A stretch of 64,000 bases of DNA, taken from positions 1,364,001-1,428,000 of the forward strand of contig OZ345358.1 of the NCBI GenBank assembly GCA_977006965.1. The letters are read 5' to 3'. Each line of letters begins with the position of its first letter. Positions within the stretch are counted from its first letter, which is position 1. The notes beneath the pieces are model-generated. The model was not told the DNA's origin and made no database searches. It was given only the letters and a program-made list of their open reading frames with translations. Below are positions 1 to 9,130 of this stretch, piece by piece. The DNA comes from Phymatolithon calcareum. Lineage: Eukaryota > Rhodophyta > Florideophyceae > Hapalidiales. A program made the translations under genes and the position numbers.

Positions 1-2
1 TT

Positions 3-932
3 CTCTTCTCAACCCGCGGGCGTGCTGACTGGTGGGAGGGGCTCATTCTGTTGGTCGGATACGCACTCTACATCCTGTTCATGAGTTTTGGTAATGCGCC
101 CTACTTTGAGTACACAAAACAGTGGGCAAACCAAATGAATGTGGCTTCTTCCCAGGGAGACGTGGAATGCGGAATGTCATGTTTCAAGAAAAACACTGAA
201 AGTAACAACTCTCCTAACGCAGACACTCAGAATACGGAGCAAGGAGAACCTGAGATGCTGGATGACAACCCTGAAGTCGAGGTACCACTAGAGGACGAAG
301 AAAGCACGCCGAGCTTCTTCCTTGGAGTTGAGCTGCCGGTAACTACTCTCGGCTGGATAACATTACCGCTCGTATTCCCCTGGCAATTCCTGTTTCGGTG
401 GACAATATTCAAGTGCGACACAAATAAGACAAAGAAGCGGTGGCCTCTGACGTTTGCCACTTCCATTGTATGGATCATGGCTATATCATATGGAATGGTC
501 GAGGCGGCGCGTCTTGCTGGCTGCTTCATCGGAATTCCATCGTCGGTCATGGGTCTCACAATTCTCGCCGCAGGTACCAGCGTACCGGATGCTCTTGCAA
601 GCGTTTCCGTGGCGAGGGCTGGTTTCGGCGACATGGCCGTCAGCAACGCGATCGGCAGTAATGTCTTTGACATTCTAGTCGGTCTCGGTCTACCCTGGTT
701 TATTGGTGGATTGGCCAAGAGGAAGGCACAGGCAATTACAGTGGATCCTGTTGGGCTCGTGGTTATACCAATCGTCATTCTTTTCGGCATAATCATTGCG
801 CTCGTGTCGATGCTTGCCTTGCTCAAGTGGAAACTGACCAAAAAGGTTGGATTTGCCTTATTCACAATGTATGCAGCTTTTTTGACATACTCGCTTCTGG
901 ATGTCTATGTACTCAAGATTGGTGGATCATAG
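3..932 (+). CDS. K+-dependent Na+/Ca2+ exchanger (NCKX/SLC24-like), C-terminal part
   Basis: The frame is already open at the window edge, so the gene starts upstream. Before the first ATG it reads [18 protein letters not shown], the usual NCKX transmembrane segment that precedes the large cytosolic loop. An acidic Glu/Asp/Pro-rich loop follows (roughly codons 40-110). Next come the hydrophobic helices of the second alpha repeat, with signature pieces [17 protein letters not shown] and [16 protein letters not shown] that carry the ion-binding Ser/Thr/Asp/Asn residues. Three more hydrophobic segments end at TAG. The family exchanges Na+ for Ca2+ plus K+ across plasma or endomembranes. All alpha-2 motifs are intact and no intron is needed. 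A LINE 3' fragment was inserted only about 40 bp past the stop, probably in the 3' UTR or just beyond it. Confidence 0.93.
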   Translation, partial: LFSTRGRADWWEGLILLVGYALYILFMSFGNAPYFEYTKQWANQMNVASSQGDVECGMSCFKKNTESNNSPNADTQNTEQGEPEMLDDNPEVEVPLEDEESTPSFFLGVELPVTTLGWITLPLVFPWQFLFRWTIFKCDTNKTKKRWPLTFATSIVWIMAISYGMVEAARLAGCFIGIPSSVMGLTILAAGTSVPDALASVSVARAGFGDMAVSNAIGSNVFDILVGLGLPWFIGGLAKRKAQAITVDPVGLVVIPIVILFGIIIALVSMLALLKWKLTKKVGFALFTMYAAFLTYSLLDVYVLKIGGS

Positions 933-972
933 CAGAGGTGACGGGGGGGGGGTGGAGGGGGGGGTCCATGTC

Positions 973-1645
973 AGGGGAAATTGTAATTTTTTTGATTTTA
1001 GAAGCCCCCAGCCCCAGATTCGCCGACAACAGCGCAGCTAACCGTTGTAACAATCGCCGCACTCGACGAGGTGTCCCGTACCTAAGTTCGTACCTTTTCG
1101 GGCATACGCGTTATTTTTGCGTCGGGTGCTGACAGGAGCTTAGGTGAATTGATCGACGCCGAAGAGCGCAATAATCAAGCGGTTAATGCTGACGGGCGCA
1201 AACCGCGCTCCGTGGGCTCAAGTAAGTGTCGGGCGAATTTTTGCGCGTGCGAGCATGCAGTACGCCACGCATGGCCAGCTCCAGGCGGCGACCGCGCATC
1301 TGCGCGTGCGTGGAGACCATGGCGGGCAACGGAATGGGCGCGACACAACATTGAGTTCTGCCTAGTATTAACTTTACAGTGTTAGAATTGTTACCTCATA
1401 AAGGCAGGCCTCTGGCGATCCCGGACTTCGGGTAGAGGCACATCGCGATTGTACGAGAATATCGCATCACACTCTCATTCCTTCGGTCATTATAATATCT
1501 GATTTTAATAGTCTGTCCATCGCCTGCTTTGTTTCGTCCTCGGTCTTGCCGTTGAGTTGTGGTCGTGTGAGATTGTGTAGTAGAGTGTCAATGCTCTTCT
1601 CAGCGAACTCACCAGAGTATTCCACAGACGCAGAGGGGTTCAGTG
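973..1645 (-). mobile_element. 5'-truncated LINE 3' end (copy alpha) with 14-bp TSD
   Basis: The 14-mer ggggggtccatgtc occurs at 959-972 and again at 1646-1659, exactly bracketing this segment, as expected of target-primed reverse transcription. On the minus strand the segment encodes the last ~55 residues of a LINE ORF2 (1467-1645; core HNLTRPQLNGKTEDETKQAM). This matches the C-termini of the copies at 35.9 kb and 43.5 kb. A 3' UTR follows, with gcttctaaaat and the terminal aatttcccct shared by the other copies. The first few codons readable upstream of 1645 are host flank, not element. Confidence 0.85.
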
Positions 1646-1659
1646 GGGGGTCCATGTCT

Positions 1660-2587
1660 GTCTTCCACTCTTCAGCAGATGCAACTATTTGTGCTTGCTC
1701 TTCCTTCCTCTAGTATGTCTACTGTAACTTAGTGTATATAGTCTTTCGAGAACAACTTTTAATTGTACTTTTTACATGTAATGAACCCTATTATACTGCA
1801 GTCCATTCGTGGAAAGCTGGATGGCATTGCACAACATATCTTTGGATAACTTTAAGTAAGGACATTCCATTTTGTGTCCTGAAGACCTCTTTCGGGTTGC
1901 TTACGGTGTTCCTCGACCTCTATCGCTATTTCAATGTACTTTCTGATAATGTTGTACAAGTAGCTGTTCTAAGCATGACAAAATGATTTGTTGATGGATA
2001 GATTAAGATACTCATGACGGAAGCATCTCTACACCTCTTGCTTCCAAATTCGTACGGCAAGTATGCGCGTAGTGAATCGTTACTCTTCCCTTGCTCTTGA
2101 TGCGCCTCAACGGCTGTCAGTCCACTGGGGAGCTCAATGAAAAGTACAAATATACTGTCGGTATTGATCCGACCCTGGAAAAAGATTTTGCGTGGAAGGA
2201 GAGCGTAATATCATATGGACATTAGCTCTCAGTGGAATGGTGAAGAAAAGGGGCATTTTATTTCGAACAGCCCGTAAAACTAAACATTCAATCACATAGG
2301 GACTTCAAGGTAAAATGAGGAGGGAAGTATCTGCTTCCATGAGAGCATCCTACAATTGATTGGTTTACGAGCTTCAACAGCGATCGAGAAGGCATCAGAA
2401 ATGGCAAGAGCACTCGTCCAGCGAAAAACGCGAATTTGCAACAAGAACATATGCTGTTCCCGTCGCTCTTCCTTGCGTATATGATATACAGTACATTTCC
2501 ACCGTGTGCAGCTATGAAATAGTTTGGATGCGAGATACCGTAGAGTTCACCCCCCAGGACATTTCTATACATCATAAAATCAGCATC
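1660..2587. other. intergenic, no gene recognised
   Basis: AT-rich DNA with only short overlapping frames (up to about 115 codons) that match nothing recognisable. Its right edge runs into a decayed reverse transcriptase remnant. No tRNA, rRNA or clear repeat was seen. Confidence 0.5.
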
Positions 2588-2862
2588 ATGGATAGCCCTA
2601 CAGTAAAGGCTTCTGGACCAGACAGGGTGCAGTACGAAACGCTGATGGTAGACCCGATTCTGAGCACAATTGTATCATTTGCGATTTGGAAATTTTGTAG
2701 CTGGTAGAAACCGGCCCCGTTGACATGGAGAACATCCCAACTGGTATCTATCTAAAACGACGGGAATATAGCACTGCCGACTAGCTACCACCCAATTTAG
2801 TCCTAAGCCATAGAAGGAAGCTTATCGAAATGGCTCTCGACAGGTAAGTACAAATTACATAT
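2588..2862 (+). pseudogene. highly decayed LINE reverse transcriptase remnant
   Basis: Two short blocks still align by eye with the LINE ORF2 elsewhere in the window. One is PTVKASGPDRVQYETL at 2594-2643 (compare PRGKALGPGRIGVEML in the 37.6-kb copy). The other, after frame changes and a stop, is LSHRRKLIEMALDR ending near 2848 (compare LSQVRKIIDAAMDSAI). These correspond to the region just before the RT palm motifs. Frameshifts and stops make it non-functional. Confidence 0.55.
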
Positions 2863-3596
2863 GACCTAACTTATGAATACCAGAAAAGCATTTAATGAAG
2901 AGAGAAAGCACATGCTATCTAAGCAGACTGCCGAAACACATCGAATAACATTCCCGACAAAGGAAGGAGAGCGCCTTGAGTCGAAGAGGAAAACCCCACA
3001 CGAAAAGACAGAGAAATTCCAGCAATCCCTAAATTTTCAAAATTGAAACACAGGGGACTGGCGGTTCGTACGTCTTTGGAAATTTCCGCAAGTGTCTGCA
3101 ACACCGATGGAGGATAAAATCGGAAAGAAAGTCAGACAGCCACCATCAAGTGTACGCAGAATGACGAAGACCTATACTGAAACGAGAAGAGAAGGTTTGG
3201 AAACTTCTGCAGTAATAAGAGTCCTGCAAGGTCTCGCAATGGTTCCGCAGTCAGGGGCAAGCCATGAAAGAATGCTCTTACAATAGAGCCGATACTATTT
3301 CCATTCCATTGAGGTGGGCAGTCCGCATTGATCATATTCAGCACACTGCGTAGCACGGAAGAAGGGCAGAAGAGGAAATGTAGATTTTTATTTAAAAGTT
3401 AGAAGAAGGGCAGAAGCTTGTTTTGTAATAGAAGAAGAAGAAAGCTAGATTTTTATTTAGAAGCAACTTTCATGTTGCCTACTGTACTACAGTAGAGGTT
3501 TTGGCTGGACCACCTCACTATATCATACCTCCGATGCATCGATCCGGTCACGTCTCCGCCAACACTTGAAACTAACGCCTCGATTCCCAACTCCTG
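2863..3596. other. intergenic, short A-rich duplication
   Basis: No convincing gene. Between 3358 and 3470 a short purine-rich unit containing gaagaagggcagaag and tagatttttattta is present twice. The right end is the upstream region of the MRS2 gene; no clear TATA box was seen there. Confidence 0.5.
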
Positions 3597-4853
3597 ATGT
3601 TACTATCCATGCTCTCACGAGCGCTTCGCGCGAGCGCGACTGGCACACTCCGTACGCCATCACGGACATGGTTTCCTCCATCGCGCCTAGACTGTTTTCG
3701 CACTCCGCGCAATGCGCATCTGCCGCGCTCGTGCGCGTTATCAACGCGCGGGCCAGCAGGACCGGGGACTGCGCCGCCGGGCGGTCGCGTGGAGGCGCCG
3801 GCAACCGTGCCGTTAGCGGCGGTGGAGGTGCGCGCGTCGGGCGCTCCCGTGGCGCGCTACGTGCAGAAGGCGGACGCGGCGGCTGAGCTCGGTCTTCTTG
3901 TGCGTGATTTCCGCGTGGTCGATCCGACATTCCGCACTGCGGGTGCGGCCGTCCTTCCGCGCGAGGCGGGCATTATAGTGCGACTCGGACATGTACGTGT
4001 GATTATATTGCCTGAAAGTGTGCTTGTGTTCGATCCTCTCAATCCGCATGTCGAGCGGTTTGTGCCGCGTTTGCAACAACGACTTGTTTCGCCTTCGCAT
4101 CCTATGCCGTTTGAATTTCGCGCGCTGGAGGCAGTGCTTGTTGAAGTATGTGCGGGGCTTTCACGGCAGTTGGGTGTCATTGTGCCTAGCGTTGATCTTG
4201 TGCTGGATAAGCTGAGTGAGGGGCTTGATTTTGGAGGTTATACTGTGCAGCATTGTCTTGATAGACTGTTGCCGCTTGAGAATGCGCTTAATGACTTTGC
4301 GGATCGTGTTGATGCTACGCGTGATGCATTGCATGAGGTGCTTGGGTCTGATGTACGTTGGCGGGAGTTGATTTTGGCGTTGCGTGCGAAGGTTGATTGT
4401 TGTATGTGGGGCTGACAATTGTTGTTTGGCGCGGTGTAGGAAGATATGAGTTTGATGTATCTGACAACGTTCAGGGAAACAGGGCATAGACGAAGGGTGG
4501 ATCAGCATGATGAGGTGGAAATGATGCTTGAGAATTACGTCAAGCAGATTGATACCATTCATTCCGAGGTGCGGTCGACGTTGCGGTCGATCAAAGCGAC
4601 TGAGAATATTACTCAGATTCGACTCGATGCGATGCGAAACAGAGTGTTGCGATTGGAGGTGTTTCTCAACCTGGGCGCCGTCTCTGTCGGCACCGGAGGA
4701 CTCGTGGCTGGCGCTTTTGGGATGAATCTTCTCACTGGGATTGAGGAGCATCCGCTCGCGTTCTGGATCGTGTCGGGATCGGCGGTGCTGACGAGCGTGC
4801 TGATGTTTAGAGGATGTTTGGCGTATTTGAGATTTCGCAAAATCTTTTACTAG
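3597..4853 (+). CDS. MRS2/CorA-type magnesium channel, organellar (two exons)
   Basis: Exon 1 is 3597-4352 and exon 2 is 4440-4853, giving 389 residues. The splice joins ...EVLGSD to EDMSLMYLT, restoring the family's typical D/E-DM..MYLT segment, and the reading phase is exact. Residues 1-60 are rich in Arg, Ser and Ala with few acids, as in an organelle-targeting peptide. The body contains LVRDFRVVDP early on, then the long helical stalk. Near the C-terminus two hydrophobic helices flank GMN at residues 346-348, the invariant selectivity motif of CorA/MRS2. A basic tail ends the protein. The family forms pentameric Mg2+ channels in the mitochondrial (or plastid) inner membrane; which organelle applies here is not certain. 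The ATG was chosen because it heads the presequence-like segment. Confidence 0.93.
4353..4439 (+). other. spliceosomal intron of the MRS2 gene (87 bp)
   Basis: It begins gtacgt directly after the GAT codon and ends gcggtgtag directly before GAAGAT. It carries an in-frame stop (TGA at 4413-4415), so reading through would truncate the protein before the membrane domain. Removal restores both frame and a conserved family motif. It is the only intron that can be placed with confidence in this window. Confidence 0.9.
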
Positions 4854-5064
4854 CTGTATTGCGGAGGGCAGCATAGAGGGTGTACAGTAGAGGAATGGAG
4901 GTTTGATTTTGGTTGTAAAACAGTTTTGGATTGAATAACTCTTTGAAGATGGGACTTTTCGATTTCATCAAATTTTTGTCACTGCACTCGCAAGCACACA
5001 ATGATGTACTACCACCAGCTTTACGAACTTCACGATCCACTGTCGTGTAGCACAGGTCCTATAG

Positions 5065-6081
5065 GGCGGAGATTAAAGGACTTTTTCTTGAAGCTCTCAA
5101 CGTCGGCACTCGCCAACTCCAGAGCAACCTCTCCTAGCAAATGCTCAGGGTACTACAATCTCGCTTCCTGAGAAGATCACACCCGACTATTTATCTATTA
5201 TCGCAAATGGATCTCCAATCGCAGAAGCTTGTCGATCACTTTTCTGTTTCTTCTTCCCCAGTTTCTAGTCATGATCACTTCATGCATGACTAAGGCAGAG
5301 TCTCTCCGGTTTGGGGGTCACTAGTCCGGATACTGCTCATGCAGAGCGCTCACATAGGATTTCGTGCTCTTGCAATGTCCAATACCCCACACGATTGAGC
5401 AAAATAAGCTCTTCATCTGATTAGTTTGCGCTTCAATAGTATTTGTCCGGGGCATTACGTGTATCGCGTAGTCCAAGATGCATTGCATGAGGGCTTTGTA
5501 AATTGATATGTCCTTGACATTAACCAAGTGTTTCGTCTTGAGCCCAAGGTGTTTCAGGCCCAGGTGGGTTCCTTTCGCGGCATTGATTCGATTCAAAGTT
5601 GCGTGGTGGGGGAACGCGGATGTTGTCTTTCGGGGTTCCAGGGATTTCCGGTCCGTGGGTTTCGTCGTGAGCTTCGCCGGAAAGTTGGTGCTTGCCCTTA
5701 ATAATCCGGCGTAGTTGAAAACCACCTTTTTCCCTTGTTGGCTTTCCAAGTCGTGTCATTTTCCCTGAAACAGCACGCCGCCATGTCCATCAGCCACTAC
5801 ATGCCTTCGAAATTAGTAGTTTGGAGCTGAGCGGCGTTTGCAAATATGATCACGGAGTGTTTCGACATATACCGAGGAGCCTTTTCAGCTGCTAAAGCGA
5901 ATGTATCCATGAATAGATGTAGCGAAATGGGATGAGTTGCGATCCTTGCAGGACATTGCGATTTACCAGAATCTTCTTTTCTTTTCGTCTCCAGCTGTAC
6001 ATCTAGTGATGCCCCGAGAAACTCAACCTGTGGGTGAGTCGAGCACGGACTGCTTGAAAGAATAGAGCTCGTCAATTTCAA
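5065..6081 (-). mobile_element. decayed LINE 3' half (copy beta)
   Basis: Reading right to left, 5900-5940 keeps LFMDTFALAAEKAPRYMSKH, followed by FANAAQLQTTNFEGM (decayed form of the RT FADDVQLQ motif). Then 5321-5640 keeps HHATLNRINAAKG, YKALMQCILDYAIH and NTIEAQTNQMKSLF. All are recognisable against the copy at 36-37 kb. The 3' UTR-like tail (5065-5220) resembles the tail at 35.82-35.93 kb. Frameshifts, stops and the loss of Asp-Asp in the palm motif show it is dead. No flanking duplication was found. Confidence 0.75.
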
Positions 6082-6085
6082 CAGA

Positions 6086-8462
6086 CAATGTTTACACAGA
6101 GCTTAAGTACTCCAGATGACATCGGTTGCAATGTCCGCCGGATGCATCAAGGACTATCATCGGGACACTGCGGATTTGACTTGCATACTCCATTCTGTTC
6201 TGATGTCTCCAGCGTTTTGAAATCCATTGTGACTTTGAAATTCTAATGAAGGCGGAGGATCCAAAGGCTACTCGACTGTTTTCCTGCCTCCTGCGTTCGC
6301 AGTCAGCGGAATAAGATCAAGTTTCACTCAAAGCCAATATGCGTATAAATCATGTTTCCCTTAGCCTGCAGTTGGGTAGTCAGCCACCTTTAGAAAAAAA
6401 CAGCAACCCTTCGAGTACGCAGCCAAAATATGTAAGCCTTTCTGCTGTACCTGGATTATCGGCGGTGGGTCCTAAGCCTTAAAGATTCTGTTGGAGTTCC
6501 TTCTTGCACAGTTCTGTCTGCTGAGAACCTTGCCTACGACGCCGCGAAAGCATGTCGTAAAAAGCAATACTTCACCTTCTCGGGGGTGTGTTCCTAGGCT
6601 GAAATGTCGTGGCCTTCTTTGTGGAAGCCAAGAGACTTTTCCCAGTGATGCACTACGATACTGTTCGCCAGTCAGCCTTTGTCATGGTAATCACTTTGGC
6701 CAAGGCGCTTCCATCAAAACAACACTCTAATGTCGTTACACGTTTCTGTCCATCCATTCAGACCTTGGCAACCTGGTGCTCCCTCCACGTCCTGGCTACA
6801 GTGGCAAGTGCCGACCAATCCGCATTTTGCAAATTCCATTCGCGGCTCTATGCGCCGCCACTTTCTTCCACATCTGCATGGCCCAGACACAGATATCCAC
6901 GCCGCAGTTAACAAAAGACCAAACCTACTCGACAGTTATGACGTACGGGGACCATCGACCCGTGCGACGAGCGCACTTTGTCAACATCGGCTGCGCACGC
7001 TTGCAGGACAGACGGCAGGTCTCTCGAATGCCGGTCCACCCGTGAGGTCCTCCGCCAGGCCAGAGAAGTCCCTGGCACAGATTCGACCGCCTTTTGGTGT
7101 CAACTCAGCGGCGCATGCATCCCCACTGAATGCCGGAACGGATTGGGCCGGGGAGACTGTACCGTTGCTCTTTGCGCTGGTCGGCCCTTTCGGGAAGAGG
7201 GAAGGAGCACCCATACGCGCCTCCCAGCGATAAGACGCGCTGTGGTAATGTTGCTGCTTCTCTTTTTCGTGCGCTTATTGGACACAACTGGAGAAGCCTG
7301 GGTGAAGAGAGGCATAGTGCATTGGCTGAGTGTGGACAGACATTGAAGTACGCTACATTAAATTGGGAGTACTCGGGAAGATGAGGGATCAATTCAAGGG
7401 CAAAGAACACACCCCTGTGCGACCTGGTGCGTCGCTTGGAGACGAGTAGTGCACATACGGCATCAGAGAATTCATGATATGGACGCGAGGCGCGAAAGTG
7501 ACGAAGGCACGAAGCTGCGTATTGTATGGATGATCTGTCCGGAAAAAGTTTCGGATTTTCCTCTGTTCACGCAGAACCATTCCGATTTGAATCACCTTGA
7601 CCTCACGGGGAAGCTCTAGCATGTTGCCGCATATTTTCGCATTGTCGTCAGAAGTGCGGACTTCGTAAAAGGGAGACTGCACACATGTGTTTCACGGTGT
7701 GAAACAATTTTGAATTCGTCAATTAGTTGCATTGGGCGAGCATCGAAAAGCGATGTGAGAATGCCGAACAAACGGCCGCGTATAAGACGGGACCATGGCC
7801 CCTACGGCGCGCGAATGGGCCTGAGGGATTGAGCGAGGGACGCAGAAGGGACAGAGGGAAGCATGAGCTTGCAACTACCGGACGCAAGAGAGGAGAAAAA
7901 TGTCCCGCGTTCGATCCGGACCTGCGTGAGTACTTGCAGGGTCGGTCAAACAACTCGGTGACCAATCAAAGTTTGCACTTCGAAAGACCTCAATCTTGCG
8001 CAGGTTTCCTGTGCAAGGACCGGCTCATGGACAGAGCGCGGTGCACCACGTTAACTTGCGCGTACCACGGGAAGGAGGGACAAGGGAGGGAAGACGGGCA
8101 GGGTGATGATAAGAAGACCACGCGTGCGACTGCGCCGAAGCAGCACGAAGTCACTTGCGATGAAGAAAGTGCAACGCGATCATTGCCGCCTAGGAGCGGG
8201 TTTGTAGCTTGCGGTTTTCGCGCCGAGAATTTCCATGCATGGCTACCGCCGTCGACCCAATTGCAGACAGATTTTGCTCTCCACCTAACAGAAGTTATGA
8301 TACCCACACTGTAAGCGTCCAACCTCGTCGCACAACCAGTGGAGATCGCACCACGCCGCGAGTCGTCGGGCACCGATCTGCGCGTTGCCGTCCCCATTCC
8401 ATCTTCATTGATCACCGGCGCGTCCTCGCCGAAAACGCGCGCCCTCGGGGCGAACTGGTGAA
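6086..8462. other. intergenic, no gene recognised
   Basis: Overlapping frames up to about 195-217 codons exist on both strands (7727-8314 plus, 7990-8643 minus), but none shows a family motif, transmembrane pattern or plausible composition. The GC-rich part near 8.4-8.6 kb that produces the longest ones is the leader and 5' coding part of the TIM gene. Confidence 0.5.
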
Positions 8463-9026
8463 ATGCGAGCGCGCAGCGTTTGCGCCCGTCGTCGGGGCGG
8501 CATCTCCACACCATTATTCCTTCACGCGTCCCTCCCCGGCGCCGCATTGGCGGGCCCGGCGCTGAGCGAGGGCGCCGCGGTCGGAGCGCCGCCGCTCGAG
8601 CTGATGGGCGGCGTAGAGCGGGCAGTGCATGTCGGCGTGACAACGATGACGAATTTGGTGCAGGGTGCCGTTGTCGGCGCGTTATTCGGACTTATATCGG
8701 GCGCATGGGGCAAGCGCAGTTTGTCCGGTGCTTTGACGGAGGCAAGGGTGAACGGACGAAGTTGGGGCGCTATCAGCGGCATGTATGCGGGGTTGCAGAC
8801 GGCGAGTCGAGCTATTCGGGGTAAGGATGATAGAATTAATAACGTTGTTGGCGCTTGCGGAAGTGGCGCTGCTATCGCTATGAAGGGCGGTCCGAGAGCT
8901 GCGATGCAGGGATGTGTGTCGTTTGCGGCGCTCAGTTATCTCATTGATATTTTCATCACGCCGAAGGAGGCGGAGACGGGAAAGGAGGATCCGCTTTCGC
9001 CGGAGGTTATTCTGCGTAAGAAGTGA
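8463..9026 (+). CDS. Tim17/Tim22/Tim23 family preprotein translocase subunit
   Basis: 187 residues from the first ATG. An internal ATG at 8604 (residue 48) would give a 140-residue form closer to the family's usual length, so the start is uncertain. The core has four hydrophobic Gly-rich helices with small-residue packing motifs: QGAVVGALFGLISGAWG (67-83), GRSWGAISGMYAGLQ (98-112), GACGSGAAIAMKGGPRAAMQG (130-150) and SFAALSYLIDIFI (153-165). The RGKDDR at 119-124 is the hallmark loop before the third helix. These proteins form the protein-conducting channel of inner-membrane import complexes in mitochondria; plastid relatives also occur. Which paralogue (Tim17, 22, 23 or plastid type) cannot be settled by eye. 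The gene converges on the Fanzor gene with only 104 bp between stops. Confidence 0.85.
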   Translation: MRARSVCARRRGGISTPLFLHASLPGAALAGPALSEGAAVGAPPLELMGGVERAVHVGVTTMTNLVQGAVVGALFGLISGAWGKRSLSGALTEARVNGRSWGAISGMYAGLQTASRAIRGKDDRINNVVGACGSGAAIAMKGGPRAAMQGCVSFAALSYLIDIFITPKEAETGKEDPLSPEVILRKK

Positions 9027-9038
9027 ATTCTGTGTGCG

Positions 9039-9084
9039 CTCTTTATTTCCGCGCGTGTGCGGCCCTCGATAGGAGTATAAAGAG
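9039..9084 (-). terminator. stem-loop with AATAAA between convergent stops
   Basis: ctctttat (9039-9046) is the reverse complement of ataaagag (9077-9084), giving an 8-bp stem with a GC-rich loop. On the minus strand the distal arm contains AATAAA (9042-9047), a plausible polyadenylation signal for the Fanzor mRNA lying 16 bp beyond the stop of the convergent gene. It could alternatively be part of an element end or guide-RNA scaffold. That reading is speculative. Confidence 0.35.
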
Positions 9085-9130
9085 AAATGTATGTAAGTTC
9101 AAAGAATCTAAAAATGAAGAGACAAGCAGC

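Noticed and set aside
227-865. 212-codon antisense frame in the exchanger gene
   Set aside because: Shadow of a gene whose sense frame has all exchanger motifs.
4161-4874. 237-codon antisense frame over MRS2
   Set aside because: Crosses both exons and the intron of a gene with a perfect splice and GMN motif; no motif of its own.
7727-8643. Overlapping 195- and 217-codon frames upstream of the TIM gene
   Set aside because: GC-rich leader DNA, no motifs, mutually antisense.
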